From NCBI GenBank assembly GCA_019638085.1, contig JAHBUL010000010.1, forward strand, positions 62,001-126,000: a stretch of 64,000 nt of DNA, written 5' to 3'. The notes beneath the pieces were generated by a model. The model saw nothing but the letters and a program-made list of their open reading frames with translations, did not search any database and was not told the DNA's origin. A program made the translations under genes and the position numbers. The DNA comes from Flavobacteriales bacterium (GTDB taxonomy: Bacteria; Bacteroidota; Bacteroidia; Flavobacteriales_F; PHOS-HE28). Positions 26,678-35,727 of this stretch are shown here, piece by piece; positions within the stretch are counted from its first letter, which is position 1; each line of letters begins with the position of its first letter.

Positions 26678-27853
26678 TCACTCCTTCACGAACCGCGCCC
26701 GCCGCAAACCATCGTTGGACACTATTTCAAGGATGTAGATGCCTGGAGCAAGGTCTCCCACGCTGATGTTCCCATCACGCAAACTCCCATGCCGGATCAG
26801 TGCTCCTGTGGAGGAAAGGAGGCGGTAGTTTCCTGCAGTGGAGGCATCGATGCGAAGTACTTTTTGAACAGGGTTCGGATGGACCGCGAACGCAGCTGTT
26901 GTGATGAGGAGCACCCCGGTGGTGATCGTGTCCGGTGAGAAGGACCAGACCTCATTGAGGATCGGTGACTGCCCGTTCCCACCGACCAGGTATGCCGTGC
27001 TGCCTATGGTGAAGGCTGTACTGTTCTTCCGTACTGGGAGAGGGAAAGGAGCAACCGCCGTCCACGCATCCGCCGCTGGGTCGTAGCGGTTGAAGTCGTT
27101 GAAGTTGGTGGTGAAGTCCACACCGCCGCCCACGTACGCTTCGCCGTTGATGGTGAAGGCCATGGCCTGCCGCCGGTTGTTGGTGCCGAGGTCGGCCGTT
27201 TGCGTCCAACTATTGGTCAATGGGTCGAAGGCATAAAAATCCCTGTAGCGCACCCCACTGCTTTCACCGGTGCCGATGTAGCCTTTGCCGTCCACCGCAA
27301 AACCCACTGCCCACCTCCGCTGATTGCCGGGAAAGTCTGTGCGCTGTGCCCAAGTGTCGCTCATGGGATCGTATGCGTACAGGTCTTTCCGCCATTGGGC
27401 GTTCGCCGCACCGGTACCGAAATAGCAGGTGTCGCCGATGCAGAATGCCGTGCCCGCATAGCGCGGTGGCCCGGGCAGGTCGGCTTTTTGTGTCCACGCA
27501 TCCGCCACGGGGTCGTAGGCCCAGAGGTCGTTGTAGTCGATCTCGTTCACGTTGTCCCAGCCGCAGGTGATGTAGCCTTGGCCGCCGATGGCAAAACCGG
27601 TGGCGTACTGGCGGGAGCCGCCGGGGAACGGTGCCTTCAGCGCCCAAGTATCCGTGCCGGGCGTATATTCCCATAGCTGCGCATTGTTCTGGGACCCGTT
27701 GAACCCGGTGCAGACGTACCCTTTTCCACCGATGCTGAAGGAGGCTTGGGCGTACCAGTTCCCTCCGGGGAACGGATTCAATTGGGTCCAAGTGCCTTGG
27801 GCAAAAAGGCTGTGGCAGAAGAAGGAGAACAGGAAAAGGAAGGTGAGCCGCAT
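26678..27853 (-). CDS. Kelch-repeat secreted protein with T9SS type A sorting domain
   Basis: This 391-residue protein has a signal peptide (LTFLFLFSFFCHSLFAQ). Six or more Kelch-type units follow, each with a GKGY or GQGY turn and a DLWAYDP-like strand (e.g. ATGFAIGGQGYI, FAVDGKGYIGTG, FTINGEAYVGGG, FTIGSTAYLVGG). They should form a beta-propeller related to galactose oxidase. The last 80 residues are the T9SS domain (FAVHPNPVQKVLRI, DLAPGIYILEI, RRARFVKE). Without a visible copper site it is more likely a binding or adhesion protein than an oxidase. TACCTTTC upstream is a near-consensus -7 box. Confidence 0.87.
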   Translation of the reverse strand: MRLTFLFLFSFFCHSLFAQGTWTQLNPFPGGNWYAQASFSIGGKGYVCTGFNGSQNNAQLWEYTPGTDTWALKAPFPGGSRQYATGFAIGGQGYITCGWDNVNEIDYNDLWAYDPVADAWTQKADLPGPPRYAGTAFCIGDTCYFGTGAANAQWRKDLYAYDPMSDTWAQRTDFPGNQRRWAVGFAVDGKGYIGTGESSGVRYRDFYAFDPLTNSWTQTADLGTNNRRQAMAFTINGEAYVGGGVDFTTNFNDFNRYDPAADAWTAVAPFPLPVRKNSTAFTIGSTAYLVGGNGQSPILNEVWSFSPDTITTGVLLITTAAFAVHPNPVQKVLRIDASTAGNYRLLSSTGALIRHGSLRDGNISVGDLAPGIYILEIVSNDGLRRARFVKE

Positions 27854-28035
27854 ACTGCAAAGAAAGGTAACTGGGGTTTGAAGATGGAAGCAGGACGAGC
27901 TAGGGGTATACGGCCGAAGTTGATCGGCTCAAAGAACAACGCCCCCTACATTGTCGTTGCTCAAAAGTGGGACGGCTCACAGCGCTTTCAGACCATCACC
28001 CTTCAATGGATCTTGACCCACCATGGCGTTCTGGA

Positions 28036-29862
28036 ATGAACCGTACATGCCTTATCCACGTGGTGGTGTTGCTTTTCATGTTCACGCCGCTTGTTGTTTC
28101 GGCACAGCAGGATACGACCCCTACGATCTACAAGGACATCCACGACTATTCCTTGAAGAACAAGGTGACACGCTGGATCTATAGCGGCATCTTCGTGGAG
28201 CCGAAGAGTACGGAAGAGCCTCCCCCTTCCGCCCCACGCACCGAGCGGGTGGACCCGTACAAGAAGGACGCGGGGAAGATCATCCGGCATATTCAAGTGC
28301 GCACGATGGATCCCTTTGGCTACTCGGTGGATGACACCACCCAAGCACCGGTGAACATCTTACAGACCTGGGGCAACCAACTCCATCGCAACACGCGGCC
28401 GCGCATTGTGCGCAATCTTCTATTGGTAAAACCCATGCAGCCGTTGGACCCGTTGCAGGTGAGCGAGTCCGAACGGGTATTACGCATTTCACCCTTTGTG
28501 ACCGATGCCCGGATCATTGTGGAGCCGGTGGAAGGCACCCGGGACAGTGTTGACCTCTTGGTATTGGTGCATGACAAATGGTCCATCGACGTGGACGGCG
28601 AAGCAGATCTCACTAGCGCCAGTGCCCGCATCCGCGACAAGAATTTCCTGGGCTGGGGCCAGAGTGTACAACAGCGCGTTGGTTACAAATTAGGTGAGCC
28701 ACAGTTGTATCTGTCGGGTGCGCATGAGGTGTACAATATCAGGAAAAGCCACATCTCCAGTTATGCAGCCTACTCCTTGGGCCCGGATGGGGATAACCTC
28801 GGCTTCAGCTTTCAGCGTCCCTTCTATTCGCCATTGGCCAAATGGGCTGGGGGTGTTTCCTGGGGGCAGGCGTGGAGCCGCTATAAGCAGATGGATACCG
28901 CTGGGGTGGTGTTGGTCGATCATGCACTTTCCCCCGCAGCGCTTGACCTTTGGGCAGGTCGGAGTTTCCGGTTGGGCGACGGGAGCGAGCCGGGGAGCAG
29001 CAACAGCAACTTCGTTCTGGCCGCACGCTATGCTCAAACACGGTATGCAGCACGACCACCCAAGGTGTTCGATCCGGCAGGGGTGTATCTGGACAATTCA
29101 CTCTTTCTGGTCAGCACGGGACTGAGCATTCGCCAGTACTATAAGGAGAGGTACCTCTTCCGCTTCGGCAATTCCGAGGACGTACCCGAAGGACTGCTCC
29201 TCACATTCACCACCGGGATGGAAAAGAGGGAACTCACGGCTAATCGCCCGTACCTGGGGGCGGATGTCTCCCGCGGAAGGAATTACGAGAACTTCGGATA
29301 CCTGAGCGCTGGGCTTGGTTACGGTACATACTTCCAGAACCGGAACGTGGTGGATGGCACCTTCAACCTCAGGCTTCTCTACTTCACCGACCTGCAGACA
29401 TGGGGGCGATGGCACTTCCGGCAGTTCTTCCGCTTCAATGCCGTGTACGGATATTCCAAACCATCGTATTCACGCCTGGACCTCAACGGTTCCCAGCTTT
29501 ATGGATACAACAGCGGCTCCCGCTCCGGCACCCACAAGGAACTGTTCCGCAGTGAGACCGTGTTCTATGCCCCTTGGTCACTCCTTGGTTTCAAGATGGC
29601 CCCGGTGTTGCTGGCCGGTTTCGCCACCATGGGGAACGAGGGCGATGCCATATTCTCCGGGCGCATCTACAGTGCTTTCACCGTAGGTCTTTTGGTGCGG
29701 AACGAGAACCTACTGGTACGGACGTTTGAGCTTTCCTTGGGGTTCTACCCGTACTTGCCGGCAACCGGGGCACCCGGGTTCCGCTTTAACAGCTTCGATT
29801 CCTTCTCGGCAGGTGCACCGGATTTCAACTTTGTGGAGCCTTCGGAGATCCGATATTACTGA
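28036..29862 (+). CDS. Omp85-like outer-membrane protein (POTRA plus beta-barrel)
   Basis: The product has 608 residues counted from MNRTCLIHVVVLLFMF; an open frame above it is rejected. The signal peptide ends VVSAQQ. Residues about 70-185 look like POTRA units (KIIRHIQVRTMDPFG, then RIIVEPVEGTRDSVDLLVLV). DKNFLGWGQ near residue 205 resembles the barrel-entry motif of BamA/TamA-type proteins. The rest is a long aromatic beta-strand region. Sequence similarity to true BamA is weak, so it may belong to a Bacteroidota-specific branch with an unknown client. It converges with the Fic gene, only 11 bases apart. Confidence 0.7.
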   Translation: MNRTCLIHVVVLLFMFTPLVVSAQQDTTPTIYKDIHDYSLKNKVTRWIYSGIFVEPKSTEEPPPSAPRTERVDPYKKDAGKIIRHIQVRTMDPFGYSVDDTTQAPVNILQTWGNQLHRNTRPRIVRNLLLVKPMQPLDPLQVSESERVLRISPFVTDARIIVEPVEGTRDSVDLLVLVHDKWSIDVDGEADLTSASARIRDKNFLGWGQSVQQRVGYKLGEPQLYLSGAHEVYNIRKSHISSYAAYSLGPDGDNLGFSFQRPFYSPLAKWAGGVSWGQAWSRYKQMDTAGVVLVDHALSPAALDLWAGRSFRLGDGSEPGSSNSNFVLAARYAQTRYAARPPKVFDPAGVYLDNSLFLVSTGLSIRQYYKERYLFRFGNSEDVPEGLLLTFTTGMEKRELTANRPYLGADVSRGRNYENFGYLSAGLGYGTYFQNRNVVDGTFNLRLLYFTDLQTWGRWHFRQFFRFNAVYGYSKPSYSRLDLNGSQLYGYNSGSRSGTHKELFRSETVFYAPWSLLGFKMAPVLLAGFATMGNEGDAIFSGRIYSAFTVGLLVRNENLLVRTFELSLGFYPYLPATGAPGFRFNSFDSFSAGAPDFNFVEPSEIRYY

Positions 29863-29873
29863 GCCATTCCGGT

Positions 29874-30839
29874 TCATTGCTCCGTTGGACGATACCATGC
29901 GGTGCGCCCGGTACCTGTCCGGATGAGGACCCTTGAGGTCACCGCTTCCGCCAGATCGCGGCTCGCCGTGGCGGATGAAAGCTCGGGGAAGTTCCGCCGA
30001 TAGTCCTTCCGGGTGAAGCGGCTGCGATCCTTGACCATCAGGAAGGAGGACATCCGGTCGGTTGCCGACAGCACATCGCGCTCCCGGATCAGCAGTTCGT
30101 GCAGGGCCTCATCCATCCGCTCCATCATGTAGTTGATGAAACCACCGCAATCCTCTTGTCGGTCGGCATACTCCATGGCTGCGTAATAGCCGGAGCGGCT
30201 ACGGTCGATGAATCCTTCCAACGGCAGGAAAGCGAAGACGGGCCACTGGCGCATCAGTGCCAGTTTTTGCCACAGGCGGGCAATGCGGCCATTACCTGCG
30301 GTGAAGGGGCGCAGATTGACCAATCCATAATGCAGCACGCAGCTCGTGATCAGCAACGGGGCTTCGTCATTTTCAACGAAGTGCAGGAGCTGTTCCACTT
30401 GGCTGGAGATGTTGCCACCGGCAGCCTTGCGCCGTCCGGGCCTATCGCCATAGATCACTTCCATCGCACCGGTACGGTATTGCCCCGGATCGAGTGCCAG
30501 ACCCCGCATCAGCTCTCCGTGCGCATGCCGAAGATCCTGGCCCATGGAGGGCTCCAGCGATGGCAACAGGTCGTAAAGCCGTACGGTATTGATCACTTCC
30601 AGTTCCGCGCTGTTGGACGTGTCGGGGGGGCGGCCGTCAAGCAGGTCCGCAATGGTCTGCCGATCCAAGGGGTTATCCTCCAAGGCCAAGGTGGCGTGTA
30701 TGGTGCTCACCCGGTGTGCACGGCGCAACAGGGGGGAGGGATGGTGCAGATGGGCAGCGTTCACCTCCCCCAAGCGTTCCGAAATGGAAGCCAGTAAAGT
30801 GAGGGTCCGTGGGGTGAGCGAATAGAGCGTAGCGTCCAT
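29874..30839 (-). CDS. Fic-fold protein with degenerate catalytic motif and C-terminal winged helix
   Basis: The product has 321 residues counted from MDATLYSLTPRT. The Fic core motif reads RPFTAGNGRIAR at residues 177-188: the catalytic His of HxFx(D/E)GN(G/K)R is Arg177 and the metal-binding acidic residue is Ala181, while GNGR and the second Arg are kept. The N-terminal inhibitory motif of class II Fic proteins is recognisable as TLALED (residues 50-55), with Asp for the usual Gly/Asn. A winged helix near 265-321 (ASRDLAEAVTSRVL) suggests DNA binding. AMP transfer is doubtful, and a regulatory role is possible. A direct repeat covers the start codon. Confidence 0.85.
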   Translation of the reverse strand: MDATLYSLTPRTLTLLASISERLGEVNAAHLHHPSPLLRRAHRVSTIHATLALEDNPLDRQTIADLLDGRPPDTSNSAELEVINTVRLYDLLPSLEPSMGQDLRHAHGELMRGLALDPGQYRTGAMEVIYGDRPGRRKAAGGNISSQVEQLLHFVENDEAPLLITSCVLHYGLVNLRPFTAGNGRIARLWQKLALMRQWPVFAFLPLEGFIDRSRSGYYAAMEYADRQEDCGGFINYMMERMDEALHELLIRERDVLSATDRMSSFLMVKDRSRFTRKDYRRNFPELSSATASRDLAEAVTSRVLIRTGTGRTAWYRPTEQ

Positions 30840-30864
30840 GATGGTATCAAATGATGCTATCAAA
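30839..30864 (-). promoter_or_regulatory. 13-bp direct repeat over the Fic start codon
   Basis: On the plus strand TGATGGTATCAAA (30839-30851) is followed at once by TGATGCTATCAAA (30852-30864), a 12-of-13 match. The repeat overlaps the first base of the Fic ATG. Two more TATCAA cores lie at 30942-30947 and 30951-30956. The arrangement fits an operator for autoregulation by the winged helix of the Fic protein (inference). Confidence 0.6.
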
Positions 30865-31012
30865 GGTACATCAAGCTGGTTTGGTGATGCACATCGGGAC
30901 AGATGCCCGCCGAAATGGCAAAATTCAGGATAAGGTAAAAGTATCAATGTTATCAACGGTTTCCCGTGAAGGACCCATCCCGTCCGGCCCTTGTTTTAAG
31001 CGTGAACACGGG

Positions 31013-31036
31013 GTGTGGTGAATTATTTTACCACAC
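31013..31036. promoter_or_regulatory. Inverted repeat just upstream of the ribosomal operon promoter
   Basis: GTGTGGT (31013-31019) mirrors ACCACAC (31030-31036) across an AT-rich ten-base spacer. The right arm ends five bases before the -33 TTG. This is the usual place for a transcription-factor site; no T tract suited to a terminator follows. Confidence 0.5.
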
Positions 31037-31041
31037 GGGCC

Positions 31042-31071
31042 TTGGTGGAGAACGAGAAAAACCTACATTTG
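31042..31071 (+). promoter_or_regulatory. Promoter of the str-S10-spc-alpha operon
   Basis: The -33 element TTG (31042-31044) and the -7 element TACATTTG (31064-31071) are separated by 19 bases, matching the Bacteroidota consensus TTG-N19-21-TAnnTTTG. Transcription is expected to begin a few bases after 31071, giving a leader of about 60 bases before rpsL. Confidence 0.75.
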
Positions 31072-31110
31072 CAGCCCGATTTTCGCCCGCTTGAAAGGGT
31101 GTATCGGCTG
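31072..31110 (+). ncRNA. Predicted leader hairpin of the ribosomal operon
   Basis: CAGCCCGAT (31072-31080) pairs with ATCGGCTG (31103-31110) with one bulged C. Inside, CGCCC (31084-31088) pairs with GGGTG (31097-31101). It starts right after the promoter and ends 24 bases before the rpsL ATG, so it could be a ribosomal-protein-binding leader. If transcription starts after about 31076 the outer pairs are lost. Confidence 0.45.
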
Positions 31111-31134
31111 ATAAACAGGACGAAACGGAGCTTC

Positions 31135-31521
31135 ATGCCAACCATTCAACAGTTGATCCGCAAAGGACGTAAGACCCCCACCTTCAAGAGCAAGTCGGTG
31201 GCCTTGGCCGAGTGCCCTCAGCGCCGTGGCGTATGCACCAAGGTGTATACCACCACACCCAAAAAGCCGAACTCAGCCCTTCGTAAAGTGGCCAAAGTGC
31301 GTCTTTCCAACAAGATGGAGGTGATCGCCTACATCGGTGGGGAAGGCCACAACCTTCAGGAACACAGCATTGTGCTGGTCCGTGGAGGTAGGGTGAAGGA
31401 CCTGCCCGGCGTGAAGTACCACATCGTTCGCGGTGTGTTGGATACGTCCGGAGTGGAAGGTCGCAACCAGCGCCGGAGCAAGTACGGCACCAAGCGCAAG
31501 AAGGCAGGTGCTAAAAAGTAA
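31135..31521 (+). CDS. rpsL: 30S ribosomal protein S12
   Basis: The 128-residue protein starts at [13 protein letters not shown]; the frame is open to 31015, but that part covers the promoter and leader. S12 sits at the decoding centre and monitors codon-anticodon pairing. The universal segments [17 protein letters not shown] and [13 protein letters not shown] are present with the wild-type lysines in both loops where streptomycin-resistance changes normally arise. It is the first gene of the 33-gene cluster, 18 bases ahead of rpsG. Confidence 0.98.
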   Translation: MPTIQQLIRKGRKTPTFKSKSVALAECPQRRGVCTKVYTTTPKKPNSALRKVAKVRLSNKMEVIAYIGGEGHNLQEHSIVLVRGGRVKDLPGVKYHIVRGVLDTSGVEGRNQRRSKYGTKRKKAGAKK

Positions 31522-31539
31522 CCGTCGAGATAGATAACG

Positions 31540-32004
31540 ATGCGTAAGAAAGCAGCCAAGCACAACACACTGCCCGACCCTAGGTTCGGCCAGGTGCAAG
31601 TGACCAAGTTCGTGAACAACCTGATGTACGACGGCAAGAAGAGCAAGTCGTTCGACATCTTCTATACCGCCATCGATATGGTGTCGGAGAAGACGGGTGA
31701 GGACGGATTGGAGACCTTCCGCAAGGCGATACAGAACGTGACCCCCCAAGTGGAGGTGCGTAGCCGTCGCGTAGGTGGGGCCAACTTCCAGATCCCCCAG
31801 CCGGTGCGCGAGAGCCGCAAGGAAAGCCTGGCGATGAAGTGGTTGATCGGATACAGCCGCAAGCGGAACGAGCGCAGCATGGAACAGCGCCTCGCGAACG
31901 AGATCATGGCCGCCGCCAAAGAGGAAGGGGCCGCATACAAGAAGAAGGAGGAAGTACACAAGATGGCCGAGGCCAACAAGGCATTCAGCCACTTCCGCTT
32001 CTAA
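31540..32004 (+). CDS. rpsG: 30S ribosomal protein S7
   Basis: The 154-residue protein organises the head of the 30S subunit and binds the 3' major domain of 16S rRNA near the E site. MRKKAAKHNTLPDPRF and the central VEVRSRRVGGANFQIPQPV with RKESLAMKWLI are family-diagnostic. Length is normal for bacterial S7. Spacing is 18 bases from rpsL and 18 to fusA, so this is the classical str order. Confidence 0.98.
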   Translation: MRKKAAKHNTLPDPRFGQVQVTKFVNNLMYDGKKSKSFDIFYTAIDMVSEKTGEDGLETFRKAIQNVTPQVEVRSRRVGGANFQIPQPVRESRKESLAMKWLIGYSRKRNERSMEQRLANEIMAAAKEEGAAYKKKEEVHKMAEANKAFSHFRF

Positions 32005-32022
32005 GCCAACCAGGAACAGAAC

Positions 32023-34128
32023 ATGTCACGGGACCTACACTTCACGCGCAATATCGGCATCATGGCGCACATTGATGCCGGAAAGACGACGACGTCCGAG
32101 CGTATCCTTTTCTACACGGGGATCAACCATAAGTTGGGTGAGACCCACGATGGTTCCGCCACGATGGACTGGATGGCCCAGGAGCAGGAGCGCGGTATTA
32201 CCATTACTTCCGCAGCCACCACCACCAGCTGGAAATACCGGGGGAATAATTACAAGGTGAACTTGATCGACACGCCCGGCCACGTGGATTTCACCGTGGA
32301 GGTCGAGCGTAGTTTGCGTGTGCTTGATGGTGCCGTAGCCCTGTTCTGCGCTGTTGGTGGCGTGGAACCCCAGAGCGAGACCGTATGGCGCCAAGCGAAT
32401 AAGTATAAAGTACCCCGCATCGGATTCGTCAACAAGATGGATCGTAGCGGTGCTGACTTCTTTAGCGTAGTGAAGCAGATCAGGGAGCGCTTGGGTGCAA
32501 ACCCGGTTCCTTTGCAGGTGCCCATTGGTGCCGAAGCTGGCTTCCAAGGTGTAGTTGACCTGGTGAACAACCATGGCATGGTGTGGAACGAGGCCGACCA
32601 AGGCATGACCTGGACGGAAGTTCCCATCCCGGACGACCTGAAGGACACGGTGAAGGAGTGGCGCGACAAGTTGATCGAGGCAGTTGCCGAGAGCGACGAC
32701 ACACTGATGGAGAAGTACTTCGCCGACCCGGACAGCTTGACGGAAGCGGAGATCATGAATGCCATCCGCGTGAGCACCATTAACATGAGCATTACGCCGA
32801 TCCTCTGTGGGTCAGCGTTCAAGAACAAGGGCGTGCAGACCATGCTGGATGCCGTAATGGCATACCTCCCCAGCCCAATGGATGTTGAGGCCGTTACCGG
32901 CACCGATCCCGAAACGGGTGAGGAGATCACCCGCAAGCCGAGCGTGACCGAACCCATGGCTTCCTTGGCATTCAAGATCGCGACCGATCCTTTTGTGGGC
33001 CGCTTGGCGTTCTTCCGCTGCTACAGCGGGAAGGTGGATGCGGGCAGCTATGTGCAGAACATGCGCACAGGCCGGAAGGAGCGCATCAGCCGCATCTTCC
33101 AGATGCACTCCAATAAGCAGAATTCGGTGGATGTCATCGAGGCTGGAGATATCGGCGCAGCTGTGGGCTTCAAGGACATACGCACGGGCGATACCCTCTG
33201 TGACGAGAACAACCAGATCATTCTGGAGAGCATGAGCTTCCCCGAGCCTGTGATCGGTATTGCCGTGGAACCCAAGACCCAGGCCGACCTGGACAAGATG
33301 GGCCAAGCCTTGGCGAAGCTCGCCGAAGAGGATCCCACATTCAAGGTACATACCGACGATGAGACCGGCCAGACCGTGATCAGCGGAATGGGCGAACTGC
33401 ACCTGGAGATCCTAGTGGATCGCATGCGTCGTGAGTTCAAGGTGGAGGCCAACCAAGGCGCGCCCCAAGTGAAGTACAAGGAGGCTATCACCGGTACGGT
33501 TGAGCATCGCGAGCTTTACAAGAAGCAAACGGGTGGACGTGGTAAGTTCGCTGACATCCATGTGAAGATCGAACCGCAGACCGATCCCACAAAGACCGGT
33601 TTGGAATTCATCGATGCCATCAAGGGTGGTGTCATTCCCAAGGAATTCATTCCAAGTGTACAGAAGGGCTTTGCCGCCTCGTTACAGAACGGGGTCTTGG
33701 CCGGCTATCCGATGGAGAGCTTGAAGGTGACCCTGTACGACGGCAGCTTCCACAACGTGGACTCCGACGCACTGAGCTTCGAGATCGCAGCCAAGAGCGC
33801 CTTCCGGACGGCCGTTCCAAAGTGCAAGCCTGTGCTTCTGGAGCCGATCATGAAGATCGAGGTGATCACCCCTGAAGAGAACATGGGCGACATCGTTGGT
33901 GACCTCAACCGTCGCCGCGGCCAGATCCAAGGGATGGAAGACCGCAGTGGTGCCAAGGCCATCAAGGGCATTGTTCCCTTGAGCGAGATGTTCGGCTATG
34001 TCACTTCCCTGCGTACCCTGAGTTCCGGCCGTGCGAGCAGCACCATGGAGTTCAGCCACTACGAGCAAGCCCCCAATAACATTACCGAAGCCGTGCTGGC
34101 CAAGGTTCGCGGTAAAGTTTCAGCATAA
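32023..34128 (+). CDS. fusA: Translation elongation factor G
   Basis: This 701-residue GTPase moves tRNAs and mRNA through the ribosome. The G1 motif is [15 protein letters not shown] (about 16-30), G3 is [10 protein letters not shown]4 is NKMD and switch I contains [13 protein letters not shown]. Domains II-V follow at normal length. One canonical EF-G is expected; nothing suggests the EF-G2 paralogue. The next gene is rpsJ at 15 bases, so tuf, which follows fusA in many bacteria, is not here. Confidence 0.98.
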   Translation: MSRDLHFTRNIGIMAHIDAGKTTTSERILFYTGINHKLGETHDGSATMDWMAQEQERGITITSAATTTSWKYRGNNYKVNLIDTPGHVDFTVEVERSLRVLDGAVALFCAVGGVEPQSETVWRQANKYKVPRIGFVNKMDRSGADFFSVVKQIRERLGANPVPLQVPIGAEAGFQGVVDLVNNHGMVWNEADQGMTWTEVPIPDDLKDTVKEWRDKLIEAVAESDDTLMEKYFADPDSLTEAEIMNAIRVSTINMSITPILCGSAFKNKGVQTMLDAVMAYLPSPMDVEAVTGTDPETGEEITRKPSVTEPMASLAFKIATDPFVGRLAFFRCYSGKVDAGSYVQNMRTGRKERISRIFQMHSNKQNSVDVIEAGDIGAAVGFKDIRTGDTLCDENNQIILESMSFPEPVIGIAVEPKTQADLDKMGQALAKLAEEDPTFKVHTDDETGQTVISGMGELHLEILVDRMRREFKVEANQGAPQVKYKEAITGTVEHRELYKKQTGGRGKFADIHVKIEPQTDPTKTGLEFIDAIKGGVIPKEFIPSVQKGFAASLQNGVLAGYPMESLKVTLYDGSFHNVDSDALSFEIAAKSAFRTAVPKCKPVLLEPIMKIEVITPEENMGDIVGDLNRRRGQIQGMEDRSGAKAIKGIVPLSEMFGYVTSLRTLSSGRASSTMEFSHYEQAPNNITEAVLAKVRGKVSA

Positions 34129-34143
34129 GTCGACCCATTAGTG

Positions 34144-34449
34144 ATGAACCAAAAGATCAGGATCAAGCTGCGGTCATACGATCACAACCTCGTCGATAAG
34201 AGCGCCGAGAAGATCGTGAAGACGGTAAAGAGCACGGGTGCCGTGGTTAGCGGCCCCATTCCTTTGCCTACGCACAAGCGCATCTTCACCGTGCTGCGCT
34301 CCCCGCACGTGAACAAGACGGCCCGCGAGCAATTCCAGCTATGCAGCTACAAACGGCTCATGGATATTTACAGCTCCAGCAGCAAGACCATCGATGCGCT
34401 GATGAAGCTCGAGCTTCCAAGCGGTGTGGACGTGGAGATCAAGGTCTGA
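34144..34449 (+). CDS. rpsJ: 30S ribosomal protein S10
   Basis: The 101-residue protein starts at [20 protein letters not shown]; a GTG one codon earlier is less likely. S10 belongs to the 30S head and also acts as NusE in antitermination complexes. [21 protein letters not shown] is nearly invariant among bacteria (loop seen at about 39-58). It opens the S10 part of the cluster, directly joined to fusA. Confidence 0.98.
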   Translation: MNQKIRIKLRSYDHNLVDKSAEKIVKTVKSTGAVVSGPIPLPTHKRIFTVLRSPHVNKTAREQFQLCSYKRLMDIYSSSSKTIDALMKLELPSGVDVEIKV

Positions 34450-34469
34450 CCAGGTAATAAGACAAAGCG

Positions 34470-35087
34470 ATGAGCGGATTGATCGGAAAAAAGGTCGGAA
34501 TGACCAGCCTCTATGATGCGGAGGGCAACATGTTGGGTTGCACCGTACTGGAAGCGGGTCCCAACGTGGTGACCCACGTGAAGACCATTGAGAAGGATGG
34601 TTACAATGCCATTCAGCTCGGCTACGGCGAACGCGGCGAAAAGAACGCGACCTCAGCGGCCATTGGGCACTTCAAGAAAGCGGGAACCACCCCCAAGTCG
34701 AAGACCTTTGAGTTCAAGGAATTCGAGGAGGACCTGAAACTGGGCGATACGGTTGATATGGGCATCTTCGAGGAAGGTGGCTACATCACCGTAACCTCCA
34801 CCAGCAAGGGCAAGGGCTTCCAAGGTGTGGTGAAGCGGCACGGATTTGCCGGTGTGGGCGAGAGCACACGCGGCCAACATGATCGTTCGCGCGCTCCCGG
34901 TTCACTGGGTGGTTCGTCCTATCCTGCCCGCGTGTTCAAAGGTCTCCGCATGGCGGGGCGCATGGGCGGTGATCAAGTGACGATCGAGAACCTGCGCGTG
35001 GTGAAGATCGATAAAGAAAAGAATCTCATGGTTGTTCTTGGCTCCGTTCCCGGACCCAAGGGTAGCGTGGTCATCCTCTGGAAGTAA
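34470..35087 (+). CDS. rplC: 50S ribosomal protein L3
   Basis: The 205-residue protein opens MSGLIGKKVGMTSLYD and carries the central extension GQHDRSRAPGSLGGSSYPAR, which reaches the peptidyl transferase centre. L3 is one of the first proteins to bind 23S rRNA during assembly. Its stop is one base before the rplD start, so translation is likely coupled. Confidence 0.98.
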   Translation: MSGLIGKKVGMTSLYDAEGNMLGCTVLEAGPNVVTHVKTIEKDGYNAIQLGYGERGEKNATSAAIGHFKKAGTTPKSKTFEFKEFEEDLKLGDTVDMGIFEEGGYITVTSTSKGKGFQGVVKRHGFAGVGESTRGQHDRSRAPGSLGGSSYPARVFKGLRMAGRMGGDQVTIENLRVVKIDKEKNLMVVLGSVPGPKGSVVILWK

Positions 35088-35088
35088 G

Positions 35089-35727
35089 ATGGAACTTGAT
35101 ATCCACAGTGCGGACGGAAAGTCCACCGGCAAGAAGGCGAAGTTGAACGACGCGGTATTCGGAATTGAGCCGAATGACCACGCGATCTGGCTGGACGTGA
35201 AACAGCATTTGGCGAACCGTCGCCAAGGCACTGCCAAGACCTTGGAGGTAAGCGAATTAAGTGGTTCCACCAGGAAACTGCATCGCCAAAAGGGTACCGG
35301 CGGAGCTCGTCGCGGTTCGATCAAGAGCCCATTGTTGAAAGGTGGTGCTCGCGTGTTCGGCCCCAAGCCCCGCGACTATCACTTCAAATTGAACAAGAAG
35401 GTGAAGGATCTGGCCCGGCGCAGCGCCCTTACCCACAAGGCGAAAAGCGGGCTCATCTCCGTGCTCGACGGCTCGGGAATGGACAGCAACAAGACGAAGG
35501 TCTACGCTGGCATGTTGAAGGCGTTCGATCTCACCGGCCGCAAGGCGTTGGTGGTGTTGGCCTCCAAGAATGACAACGTGTTGCTGGGTACCCGCAACAT
35601 CCAGGGCGCACGTGTGGTGACCGCCAGCGAGGTGAACACCTACGACATTATGAACGCCAACCGGGTTTTGATCGCGGCTGACGCGATCGCTCCGCTGGAA
35701 TCCACTCTTAGCAAGCAAGCGCAATGA
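35089..35727 (+). CDS. rplD: 50S ribosomal protein L4
   Basis: The 212-residue protein is read from MELDIHSADGKSTGKK; the open frame 19 codons upstream lies in the end of rplC and is rejected. The loop KLHRQKGTGGARRGSIKSP lines the peptide exit tunnel. L4 in Proteobacteria also represses its own operon; no equivalent leader was recognised ahead of rpsJ. It overlaps rplW by four bases (ATGA). Confidence 0.97.
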   Translation: MELDIHSADGKSTGKKAKLNDAVFGIEPNDHAIWLDVKQHLANRRQGTAKTLEVSELSGSTRKLHRQKGTGGARRGSIKSPLLKGGARVFGPKPRDYHFKLNKKVKDLARRSALTHKAKSGLISVLDGSGMDSNKTKVYAGMLKAFDLTGRKALVVLASKNDNVLLGTRNIQGARVVTASEVNTYDIMNANRVLIAADAIAPLESTLSKQAQ

